A stretch of 11,728 nucleotides of DNA from Candidatus Altimarinota bacterium (GCA_020631575.1 JAHDGX010000033.1:1-11728), one strand, 5' to 3'. Positions 1 to 7,886 are shown, counted from the stretch's first letter. Numbers and translations are program-made. Notes: generated by a model not told the origin, from the sequence alone.

Positions 1-54
1 CGTCCAGATCAGGTAGTCGGAAGAGAAATATTTAAATTGAAATTAAAGAAATAG
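1..54 (+). CDS. C-terminal end of an unidentified protein (partial)
   Basis: Frame 1 is open from the window edge and gives a 17-residue tail (RPDQVVGREIFKLKLKK) ending in TAG. The basic, lysine-rich end looks like a genuine protein C-terminus, but the fragment is too short to assign a family. It contains no UGA codon. An 8-bp hairpin starts right after the stop. That it is coding rests only on the open frame and amino-acid composition. Confidence 0.45.
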   Translation, partial: RPDQVVGREIFKLKLKK

Positions 55-74
55 TATAGTAAAATATTACTATA
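55..74 (+). terminator. Short AT-rich hairpin after the first stop codon
   Basis: A perfect 8-bp inverted repeat (TATAGTAA / TTACTATA) with a 4-nt AATA loop begins directly after the TAG at 52-54. It has almost no GC and no strong T-tract, so termination is a guess from its placement. It could also be an operator for the gene at 94. Confidence 0.3.
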
Positions 75-93
75 TTTAATGTTATATGTATAT

Positions 94-492
94 ATGAATA
101 CTAAAAAATATAATTGAAAAAGCAGATCTCTAACTATTGATATTCCAGATTATAATGAGTTTCAAGGGTGTCATTCTGACTTTAGACCACTTAAAAGAGC
201 TATTATAAAGCTAGAACAAAAAGCATTAAAATGAGATTCTTTTCAGGATTGAGATGAGCATGAATTAACCATAGCTTTACTTAACCTAAGAGATCCTAAT
301 TGATTTATTTCGAACGTAGCAGTTCAAAAAATCTTCCAAATTGATTATTTAGAACCTCTTAATGAAGACACATTAACTAGCATTAGAATTCCAGATTTCA
401 TTGATAGTCTGAGAGATTTTATTCTAGGAAAAGTAGATATAGTTTGATATTATTCTTATTGAGTAGCTGCTAAAGTCGGTAAAACATTATAA
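94..492 (+). CDS. Unrecognised 132-aa protein (UGA-containing)
   Basis: Starting at ATG 94 and reading UGA as glycine gives an uninterrupted 132-aa protein ending in TAA at 490-492. It contains six UGA codons, so the standard code would break it into pieces. It is mixed alpha/beta in character and rich in charged residues, with no signal peptide or membrane segment. The N-terminus is MNTKKYNGKSRSLTIDIPDY and the middle has an acidic patch (DGDEHE). I recognise no family. The last 6 bases overlap the convergent rhodanese gene, which ends at 487, so the two transcripts meet tail to tail without a terminator between them. No Shine-Dalgarno motif precedes the ATG. Confidence 0.7.
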
Positions 493-819
493 TAGTTTAT
501 TCCAAGCATCAATTCCTCCATCTAAATCATACACTTCCTCAAATCATTGCTCTAGCATATAATTAAGTACTTGTTTACTCCTGACTCCATGCCAGCAGTA
601 TATGAGATATTTCCCTTTTAAATCAAGAGCTTCAAGCTTTTCTTGTGTGTTTGCGAGAGTAATATCTATATGAATTTGCTTAGGAGATATTACTCAATAG
701 CTTGTAAGCTCTCAAGAAGTTCTTAGATCTATGAGTGTGTACTGTGAGCTATCAAGGAGTTTTTTAAATTCAGGTGATGTAAGGGTGTTTTTATCGTGCA
801 TAGTTTCATTGTAATACAT
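487..819 (-). CDS. Single-domain rhodanese-like sulfurtransferase
   Basis: This 110-aa protein is a compact rhodanese domain. The active-site loop is CWHGVRS, with the putative persulfide cysteine at residue 75 after the strand KYLIY. Family landmarks include the early LIDLR motif (about residues 29-33) and the C-terminal VYDLDGGIDAW signature. Rhodaneses carry sulfane sulfur on this Cys and pass it to acceptors. The first ATG (819) lies inside the end of miaB, giving a 29-bp overlap; ATG 801 is an alternative start with an 11-bp overlap. Either way it is probably translationally coupled to miaB. It holds three UGA glycines. A role in supplying sulfur to MiaB is inference from position. No signal peptide is visible, so it is likely cytosolic. 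Confidence 0.88.
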
Positions 820-2821
820 ATCTATCGAGCTTCGTAATTTCTATTGGGACAAGATCTCAAATCTTGTAGTCAGCATCTACGGGAAAAAATACTTCTTTGA
901 AGTTTCTGGTCCTTCCAAAGTACTGTTCATCCTTTTGGCCAGATATAAGTACCTGCTCTCTCCTACCGAGCATAAGTTGATTTCTATGCAATACATTTTC
1001 GAGGAGTATATCATTGAGAGTATGCCATCTTTCGGCCTTGACTTTGTCTGGAACGTCATCAGGCATTATTTTTTCCGCGAGAGTATTTGGCCGGACAGAG
1101 TACCTTGCGGTATAACAGAAATCAAACTGACATTCCTGAAAAGCTTTAATGGTATCTTGAAACATTTCTTCTGTTTCTCAGCTAAATCCTACTATAATAT
1201 CAGTTGAGATGCTAAAGAGGGGGTCTCGGCTGCGTAGGTATTGTACCATATCTCTAAACTCTTCGTAGGTATGTCTTCTATTCATCTTTTTCAGCATTTG
1301 ATTACTTCATGACTGAAGTGCAAAGTGGAGATAGTTACATGTGTTTTTAAGATCGAGGTGGGCATCAAGTATATCTCTGGTCATGTCATGTGGATTTGAT
1401 GAGGTGAATCTAATTCGATCGATTCACTTTATATCGTTTATTCACTCAAGTAGCTGCCTAAATGGTGAGGTAAAGCTGAGCCTTGGAAGAAGGTTTTCAA
1501 AATCATGCCAATCATAGATCCGGAATACCTTCGAGTTGTCTTCTTTAATAGCTCTATTCCATCACTGCTCAAATATACATATTTTCCCACTAAAGTGTTT
1601 GAAGTACGATTTAATATGGTGTGGCCCATCATCAACTACTATATCAAGTTCTAGTTTATTTGCAGCTTTGTATTTATTGTCCTCTCAGCTTTCTTTTATA
1701 AAAATAATTTCTCCAAAAAAGTCTTTTCAATAATAGCTTTCTAAGAGCTTTTCTGTTGTTTTTCTTACTTCTGGTGGACGAGAAGTGATGATATAGAGTA
1801 CATGTCCTTGTTGTTTTAATTTTTTGAGTACTTGTTCTCCTCAACTATGTATTTGCATATCGAGCTCGTGCCGTTTTTCAAAACCATGATATTCAGCCAT
1901 GAGTTCAGGGATTCCATTACAGTCAAAACGTGTTATATCATCGAGTCTTAGTATTTGGTGGTATTTTTTGTTGTAAGCATTGATAATCTCATTTGAGAGT
2001 ACTATAAAGAGCGTATCATCAAGATCTATACCAATTCTGAGTTTTCTATTTTCATTGTTCCATTTTGATTTTTCACTGTTCCAGAGTTTAAGATTTTTTT
2101 GTTTTCCGTAGGAATTCACATTTTGTCCTAGGAGCGTGACTTCCTTTGCTCATGATTTTGCTGCCTGAGTGCATTCGCTGATGATTTCATCACTTGGTCT
2201 TGATATCTCCCCTCCTCTCGTAAATGGGACTATACAAAAACTACAGTAATTATCACATCAGGTTTGAATAATTACAGAAGCAGAAAATGGGTTCTCCCTT
2301 TGTTGTACTTGCTTTAAGTAATCATCGAACTTATCTTCTTGCCCAATTTTTTTTCATAAGATCTGAGTGAGTATGTGTGGAAGGTATTTTGTTTCCTCGA
2401 TTCTAAATGTAAAATCGAGATTATCTGCTCTCGGAAAGAGCTTATCTTCATAGTTAAAGATTTCACTTTCTGTTTCGAGATAATCGATTTTTTTCGCGGT
2501 TTTTCTCTTTTTATGTGGAGAAATATACTCCTCTGGGATATACTTTTTTGCAATACCTGTTTTTCGTACCATACAACCAGTGATTCCAGTGATGGTATTG
2601 TTTCCACTCTCCGAGTCTCGATTCTTGATCTCTCTCAGAATACCAAACACCCTATCTTCTCATTTTTGCCGTACACTGCATGTATTGAATATGACTAGGT
2701 CTGCATCTTCTATACTCATAGCACGCAAAAAACCAGACTGAAGAAGGACCATATTTACCTTCTCACTATCAGCCTGGTTCATCTGACATCCAAATGTTTG
2801 TATGAAATACTTTTTCTGCAT
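791..2821 (-). CDS. miaB: MiaB tRNA methylthiotransferase with an internal HAD phosphatase domain
   Basis: MiaB adds the methylthio group at C2 of i6A37 in tRNAs reading UNN codons, using two [4Fe-4S] clusters. This 676-aa protein has the full family order. The N-terminal UPF0004 domain holds C12 (GCQMN), C48 (NTCSVR) and C83 (TGCMV) for the auxiliary cluster. The radical-SAM motif is C189-x3-C193-x2-C196, followed by TRGGEISRPSDEI. Later come IDRIRFTSSNP, a barrel C-half, and a C-terminal TRAM domain (about 612-675). After LLGQNVNSYG (to residue 239) the MiaB sequence stops, and a HAD domain occupies about residues 262-446: D266-x-D268 in GIDLDDTL, T346 in YIITSRPP, K376/K383-385, and D397-D398 in IVVDDGP. 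MiaB resumes at FRQLLEGINDIKGIDRIRF. Typical MiaB has about ten residues at this point. A further insert of roughly 32 residues lies between C83 and NLDFTFRIEE. The frame is continuous with UGA = Gly and ends in TAA at 791-793. The ATG lies one base after the protease stop, so translational coupling is likely. Confidence 0.93.
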
Positions 2822-2822
2822 A

Positions 2823-4337
2823 TTAGTAACTTTGAGCTCTTTCTAGTTGATTATCAACTCCATGGTTTTCCCATAAATCTCTATCAAATTCTAGGAGAAC
2901 ATCAGGAGTAATACCAACTGCATCTATTCCTACTTTATTTTTGCCAGTAAACCATTTTGCACTTGTGTATTTAAGTGTTGATCAATCGTTGTAAGTTTTG
3001 AGCGATTGAACTGATCATTTTCAAAAACTCTGTTCCCCAATCACAACTGCTTTTGGAAAATAGTCTTTCATTGTTCCAATCATTATTTCTGATGCTGAAG
3101 CACTTCCTGAGTTTTGAAGTAAAACAATTTCATAATCATTGAGATCGATGAGATCATATCATTTAGATATGTACTTTCTATCGCTACTTCCATAATCTAT
3201 GATTGCAGTCGCTTCTCCTTTTGGCACAAAATGCGAAAGCATATTAGAGACCTCTCAGAGGTATCAACCAGGATTATTTCTCAGGTCAAATATAATTTTT
3301 TTGGTATTATTATTTTTGATTACTTCGTTAAGGGCCTGTGTAAAATCTGTATCTACAGTTGTGCCAAAATTTTTGATTTGGATGTAGTAGGTGTCACTCG
3401 AAAGAGATTTATGTTCTATATCTTTCAGTACAATTTTTGCTCTTGTAACAATTATTTGCAGTGGTTTTGTTTCTCATTTCCTTTGCACGGTAAGTTTAAC
3501 AGTTGTATTTGCTGGACCTTTTATCCAGCTAATAACTTCACTCAGTGAGTTTTCAGGAGTGACTGTTTTGTCATCAACATGCGTTACTCTATCTCATCAT
3601 TTGAGTCCTGCTTTTTCAGATGGAGATCATACAATTGGTGAGAGGATTATGAGTTCTCCAGGGCTAGGCATGTCTACATACGCTCAAATTCCTTCATATT
3701 CTCACTCAAGTCCATCAAAGAAATCTTTACTCTCTACTGCAGGAAAGTATGTAGTATAGGTGTCTCAAACACTATTAGTTAGTCCACTAATAGCTCCATC
3801 AATAAGAGCATCTTGATCAAGAGTATCTCTATCAAAATGAGCTTTATTAAGAGTTTTGTAGACATCATTGAGTATGAGTCATTTGTTTCCAAAACTATTT
3901 TCTATTTCTAGAGTAGTACTTCGAGTATTTCTTTGCGCAAGAACTTCTTTTATTGCTTCAAGATCATCTTGAGTAATAAACACATCTCTTGTATTTGTGA
4001 TATTAGTATTGTCTGATAGTTTGAGTCATAGTATTTTGATAGAAAGTCACTCGAAAAGTCTCAGATCTATATCGAGAGCAAGTCTTAAATCTGCTGAACT
4101 ATTTTTGATAAGGTCAAGATATACAAGTTTTTGGAGGGCTTCGTATACTGGTCCAGATTTTGGTATGTTGGAGTACTCTAGATCTATATACTTATATGAG
4201 CTTGGTATTTCCTCTGATATTTGATTTGCAAGAAACATGAATGCTTGCCCTCTATTAATGTTTGAGTTTGCAAAACTTACTTGAAATAGTGTTATAGATA
4301 TAAGTAAGCTTACTATGAGTTTGAATTGTATTTTCAT
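2823..4337 (-). CDS. Exported S41 C-terminal processing protease with SLH-like N-terminus
   Basis: This 504-aa serine protease of the CtpA/CtpB/Prc family cleaves proteins near their C-termini, outside the cytoplasmic membrane. Residues 1-23 are a signal peptide (MKIQFK, then a hydrophobic core, ending SFA). Residues about 26-75 resemble one S-layer homology repeat (INRGQAFMFLANQI, then an alpha-helical half ending LVYLDLIKN). A PDZ domain follows (GIGAYVDMP, SPSEKAGLKGGDRV). The catalytic dyad is visible: S414 in GSASASEI and K440 in FGKGSVQ, with Q444 four residues later as in CtpB. Both glycines flanking K440 are encoded by UGA. The stop at 2823-2825 is separated by one base from miaB, and a 74-bp gap with a possible promoter lies upstream. 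Attachment to the envelope through the SLH-like part is inference; it may not be a functional SLH domain. Confidence 0.93.
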
Positions 4338-4411
4338 TTATTTGTTGTAGGTGAATTAAGATCCCTTCTATTGTACAGAAAAGACCTTAATTTTAAATAT
4401 ATTTTTTGATA
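4338..4411 (-). promoter_or_regulatory. Possible promoter region ahead of the protease gene
   Basis: This 74-bp gap is the only sizeable spacing inside the minus-strand block from polA to the rhodanese. On the minus strand a TACAAT hexamer (about 4370-4375) lies some 35 bases before the ATG, but I see no good -35 box at the right spacing. The region may let protease-miaB-rhodanese be transcribed separately from the polA group. The evidence is only gap size and one hexamer. Confidence 0.3.
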
Positions 4412-4663
4412 TTATTGCCCTGATTGAAGCGTATTTCATCAGGTAATAAGCTCCATGCCTCCAAAAGGATATAAAACTCAGAAAAACATCATGGCAAGTC
4501 CTATGAATATGAGAACCACATAGGTTCATCCGTTTCATATATACTTTTCTGCCCACATCCAGTTTCCTGTCCATGATTTTACATTTCTCCTGTACTTTAT
4601 CATAGAGTATCCTCATCATATCAGCATCACAGCATAAAAAATATCTATCAAAAAATCTAGCAT
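4412..4663 (-). CDS. Small unrecognised membrane protein (83 aa)
   Basis: ATG 4663 to TAA 4412-4414 gives 83 residues when UGA is read as Gly. There are two hydrophobic stretches: residues 1-19 (MLDFLIDIFYAVMLIGGGY) and about 47-67 (YVVLIFIGLAMMFFGVLYPF). A basic, Trp-rich loop sits between them (KYRRNVKSWTGNWMW). The short Gly-rich tail ends in GQ. The first ATG follows the preceding gene's stop by 4 bp, so the pair is likely co-translated. I recognise no family. The layout (two membrane spans with a positively charged loop) is seen directly; any role, such as a subunit of an envelope complex with the 85-aa neighbour, is inference. Confidence 0.65.
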
Positions 4664-4667
4664 ATAT

Positions 4668-4925
4668 TTATTTTAGAAAATTATTAAGCGTATCTCTAAG
4701 GCTCTGCGTATCTATTCATCAGCTACCACTAAAATTTGGCATTTGTGGTATCATGGAATCGATCATAGCTGGGAGGCCAACTGTGATAAAATAATACATG
4801 TATCAAAGTATAAAGAGTCTAAATCACCACTTTAAAATTCATGAAAATAGAGCCTTTCTTTCGTTTTTTTTGAGAGTATTATAGATATAATCTATTTTTT
4901 CTTCTGTGCTTAGTGTATTGTTCAT
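4668..4925 (-). CDS. Small unrecognised membrane protein (85 aa)
   Basis: ATG 4925 to TAA 4668-4670 gives 85 residues. A charged N-terminal helix (STEEKIDYIYNTLKKNERKA, residues 6-25) is followed by one hydrophobic segment (about residues 34-55, GFRLFILGYMYYFITVGLP) and a polar tail. The start overlaps the end of the 174-aa gene by 16 bp, and the next small membrane gene starts 4 bp after its stop, so the three genes look like a translationally coupled set. UGA glycines occur before and within the hydrophobic part. No family is recognised. It could be a single-pass partner of the 83-aa protein. Confidence 0.65.
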
Positions 4926-5434
4926 GTTTTTTGATTGTTATTTTCTAATAATATTTTTCTTTGCTTTGAGATTATGGATTGAACAATATTCCAGGTCTTG
5001 AGCTTTTTATCATCTATTACTATATCATCTTCATATTCACATCAGTCTTCAGCAATTTCCCTATACCATATTGATGCTCTTACTTCATTCTCTCAATCGC
5101 AACATAAGTCAAAAACCTGAAGAGTTAGGATAATTTTACGAATTCATTTTTCAGTATGGACTTCTACATAGTGTTCTCAATTATCTGAATCAGAGCTTTT
5201 GATTATAGTGCCTACTCTCAATATCGTGCTATCTCATTCCCATACTACTACGAGTATTGCGTAAGCAAATAATGATTTAATTGCTTCTTCAAATGTTCAG
5301 TAGTGGTTATCTATTTCGGACCGGTAGTGTTCTAAAAATAGTTTTTTTTCTTCTTCACTTGGATCGTATATAAGAAAAGGGCTTTTTTCTTGACCTCTAA
5401 CTTCTCGATCTTCGATTATTTCCTCAATTGCCAT
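4910..5434 (-). CDS. Unrecognised acidic 174-aa protein downstream of polA
   Basis: ATG 5434 to TAA 4910-4912 gives 174 aa with UGA = Gly. The protein is strongly acidic, soluble and without a signal peptide. It starts MAIEEIIEDREVRGQEK, has a beta-rich middle (AILVVVWEGDSTILRVGTII) and contains a CC pair in LCCDGE. It begins 3 bp after the polA stop and overlaps the next gene by 16 bp, so it very likely shares the polA transcript. I do not recognise the fold. A beta-barrel or small regulatory domain is possible from the alternating strand pattern, but this is weak. Co-transcription with polA does not by itself imply a role in DNA synthesis. Confidence 0.7.
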
Positions 5435-5437
5435 GTT

Positions 5438-6934
5438 TTATTTCGTTTCTTTCCAGTTATTTCCGACTGCTCCATCTACTTTGAGAGTAATAGGTGCATC
5501 TTTAAGTATATTTTCCATTATATGTGGAATTTTTGTTTGTAAATCCTCTTTTTCATCTGTCTTGAGATTAAATACAAGTTCATCATGGACTTGTAGGAGC
5601 ATAGTACTCTTATATCATCAGTCTTTGAGCATTTTTGATATCTCTAGCATTGCAAGCTTGATGATATCAGCACTTGTTCCCTGTATAGGCATATTCATCG
5701 CTTCCCTTTCTGCTCACTTTTGAACCATCTTATTTGCATCATTTATAGATGGAATATATCTTTTTCTCCCAAAGAGGGTTTCTACATATGAGTTTCTTTT
5801 ACATTCAAGAATTATATTATCAAAATACTCTCTTACTTTTGGATAAAGTTCGTAAAATGCATCGATATATTGTTTCGCTTCTTTTTGGGTGATGTCTATC
5901 ATTTTTGAGAGACCAAAAGGACTGATTCCATATATAACTCAAAAATTTACTGCTTTTGCAAACTTTCTTTGTGTTGAGCTAATGTCTTTTGTTCCAAAAA
6001 TATATTCTCATGTTACTTGATGGATATCTCTTCCCTGCTTAAATGCACCTAGTAAATTCTCATCCCCACTCATAATAGCGAGAAGCCTGACTTCTACCTG
6101 TGAGTAGTCATATGCCATGAGTAGATCTCCATCTTTATCAGGCACAAAAGCAGATCGGATCTCTCCCGCGATATCATCTCAGCTTGGTATATTTTGTAGA
6201 TTTGGTGATGTGCTTGAGAGTCTTCCTGTGGATGTAACAATTTGATTGTAACTCGTATGTATTCTATCACTTTCACTTGCTACTTCTAGAAGTCACTCTA
6301 TATAGGTAGATTGTAGCTTAGAATAGTGCCTGTAGGTGATTATCTTTTCTGCGATTGGGTGAGATTTTTTGAGTCATTCGAGTACTTCTGCGTTAACACT
6401 GTATCATGTTTTTGTCTTTTTTCAGCTTTGGAGTCAGAGCTTTTCAAAGAGTATTTCTCCAACCTGTTTTGGTGATTTGATATTAAACTCGACTCCTGCA
6501 ATATCATGAATCTCTTTTTCGAGCTCGACTATTGCATTCTCAAGACGTAGTCCTATTCCCTTGAGTATGTCTCTATCTATTCTAATTCCGGTCATTTCCA
6601 TTTCAGAGAGGACTTCTAGGAGTGGGAGTTCAATCTCACGCAGAACATCTTTTTTCTCTTTTCTCTCACTGTGTGTAGATATAGCGTCTTGCATATATTC
6701 AGCTTCCTTCTGATCCTTGTAGAGCTTGTAGGTCATGTATACATCTTCCCCAGAGTATACTGCAGCTTTTTCTAAATCTACTTCTTCGAAACGAAGTTTC
6801 TTTTTCTCTGATATTTCATCATACGAGATCATTTCATAAGCGTATTTCTTATCAGCTAGTGCATCAAGACCAAGTCCTCTCTGCCCTGGATTTTTTATAT
6901 ACTCAGCGAGCATGGTGTCATAGTAGTGAGTCAC
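5438..6934 (-). CDS. polA: DNA polymerase I, polymerase domain with truncated 3'-5' exonuclease domain
   Basis: This family-A DNA polymerase has a complete polymerase domain: TGRLSSTSPNLQNIP, motif A DYSQVEVRLLA (D276), O-helix RKFAKAVNFGVIYG (R323, K327, F331, Y335), motif C LQVHDELV (D451, E452) and the usual C-terminal GNNW ending. The N-terminus begins at YYDTMLAEY, which aligns with E. coli Pol I around residue 440. The 5' nuclease and the exonuclease motifs Exo I and Exo II are therefore absent, while Exo III remains (Y60 and D64 in YSGED). At 498 aa it compares with 928 in E. coli. GTG 6934 is the first possible start, four codons after an in-frame TAA; ATG 6913 is an alternative. All three upstream minus frames are full of TAA/TAG, so no longer form is hidden here. 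Proofreading is predicted to be absent unless the missing half is supplied in trans. Confidence 0.92.
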
Positions 6935-6965
6935 AGTATATAATTATGATTATTCCTAAGAGTAT

Positions 6966-6985
6966 ATAGTTTTTTTGTAAACTAT
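6966..6985. promoter_or_regulatory. Inverted repeat between divergent polA and 7051 gene
   Basis: A 7-bp inverted repeat (ATAGTTT / AAACTAT) with a 6-nt T-rich spacer lies in the 116-bp divergent intergenic region, about 30 bp upstream of the polA start and about 65 bp upstream of the + gene. Its position suggests an operator or a short hairpin. In AT-rich DNA a repeat of this size can arise by chance. Confidence 0.3.
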
Positions 6986-7017
6986 CTACTATATTAGTGT
7001 TTATTCTATTTTTGTGG

Positions 7018-7023
7018 TAGAAT
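7018..7023 (+). promoter_or_regulatory. Probable extended -10 promoter element for the 7051 gene
   Basis: The sequence TGGTAGAAT holds a TAGAAT hexamer with the TGn extension that can substitute for a -35 box. It lies 27 bp before the ATG at 7051, giving a predicted 5' leader of about 20 nt. The -35 region (TTAGTG, about 6994-6999) is poor. Confidence 0.4.
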
Positions 7024-7050
7024 ATATATATGTATAAGAAATAGTGAATT

Positions 7051-7782
7051 ATGATAAACAGTGCTAAAAATGATTTCTGAACGTGTACTACATCTGAGGA
7101 AAAGACACTAAAAAAAATATATGATGGAGTAGCTGCGGTCCTAAATCTTTCTAGTTTTTTTGAAAATATTAACGGTTTGGAAATATGATCATCATCGCTT
7201 TCTCATCTTTCTCAAACAGTAGATAGTTATGAAACTTTTTTTAGGCATTTTTGAGTTATAAGAAAATGAACTATGTTTTACATAGTAACTGACACGAAAT
7301 ATAGATGATTGTATACAGAAACACTGGAGGTCTTTGATGAGCAGTCTGTTGTAGCGTGTTTTTCATCAGCAGAACTTAATAATGCGAGAGCTCATTTGGA
7401 TCAGGCTTCACATAAGTATAAAAATGATATTAACTGACTCATTTGAGTTAAAATAAGTGCAGAGAGATCATGATTAGGTGTTGAAGATATGAATATATTT
7501 GTTTCTGAAATTATCAAAGCAGCACTTATAGATAGAGTTATTGAACAAGATATATTTCCCAAAGATCTTTTAGAACGCTTGAGTTTAGCATATGAATGAA
7601 GAGAACAGTTAATATGAATGTCCGATGGGTCGGTTTCTGGTAATTATAAATGACAAACTGTTAGTCAAATTGAAGATAAATTTTATGTATATTATGAAGA
7701 ATTTTCCCAAGAAGAACTAGAGAGATTATGTATGATTTACTACTGAGCAGATTCAATTGAAGAAGTAGTCTGAATGCTTTAG
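7051..7782 (+). CDS. Unrecognised 243-aa protein (UGA-rich)
   Basis: ATG 7051 to TAG 7780-7782 reads through 13 UGA codons as glycine to give 243 aa. The in-frame TAG at 7042-7044 bounds the start. No signal peptide or membrane segment is visible. Parts of the N-terminal half look like a beta-sheet domain (KGTMFYIVTDTKYRGLY), followed by helical segments (SAELNNARAHLDQASHKY; EEFSQEELERLCMIYYGA). I recognise no family. It is divergent from polA and followed by a large AT-rich palindrome, so it is probably a single-gene transcript. The standard code would leave no fragment longer than about 60 codons, which is why it is easy to miss. Confidence 0.72.
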
Positions 7783-7785
7783 GGT

Positions 7786-7823
7786 ATTATTTTTTAAAGT
7801 TTTATAAAACTTTAAAAAATAAT
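7786..7823. terminator. 38-nt perfect AT palindrome downstream of the 7051 gene
   Basis: Bases 7786-7804 are exactly reverse-complementary to 7805-7823, giving a 19+19 perfect palindrome with no spacer. It contains only one G-C pair per arm. It starts 4 bp after the TAG of the upstream gene, and both transcripts would end their hairpin in A/T runs, so a bidirectional terminator is the simplest reading. A cruciform or protein-binding site is also possible. Confidence 0.55.
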
Positions 7824-7881
7824 TTGCATAACCATAGGTCATCTATACAATAATTGACAATTAATTAATTTAATGTAAATA
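7824..7881 (+). promoter_or_regulatory. Two candidate promoters for the 7887 gene
   Basis: The first candidate is TTGCAT (7824-7829), a 16-bp spacer and TACAAT (7846-7851), giving a leader of about 30 nt. The second is a consensus TTGACA (7854-7859), a 16-bp spacer and TAAATA (7876-7881). The second would place the transcription start within a base or two of the ATG at 7887, that is, a leaderless mRNA. Both are assigned by hexamer match only. Confidence 0.45.
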
Positions 7882-7886
7882 ATATT

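Noticed and set aside
935..1207. Plus-strand ORFs opposite miaB, the protease, polA and trhO (for example 935-1207, 2375-2698, 3231-3759, 5433-5723, 9303-9614).
   Set aside because: They lie antisense to genes with clear family matches and have no recognisable protein features of their own.
791..2821. Reading miaB as several broken genes or a pseudogene, with the HAD piece as a separate ORF (1841-2119).
   Set aside because: All the pieces lie in one frame and are divided only by UGA codons, which are glycine here. No TAA or TAG interrupts 791-2821, and MiaB homology resumes correctly after the HAD domain.
4368..4619. Minus-strand ORF of 83 codons at 4368-4619.
   Set aside because: It is a shadow in another frame of the 83-aa membrane protein at 4412-4663, which fits its neighbours with a 4-bp spacing and gives clear membrane segments.
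6935..7050. A hidden upstream part of polA joined by a frameshift.
   Set aside because: All minus-strand frames upstream of 6935 contain several TAA/TAG stops within short distances, and promoter-like sequence for the divergent gene begins there.
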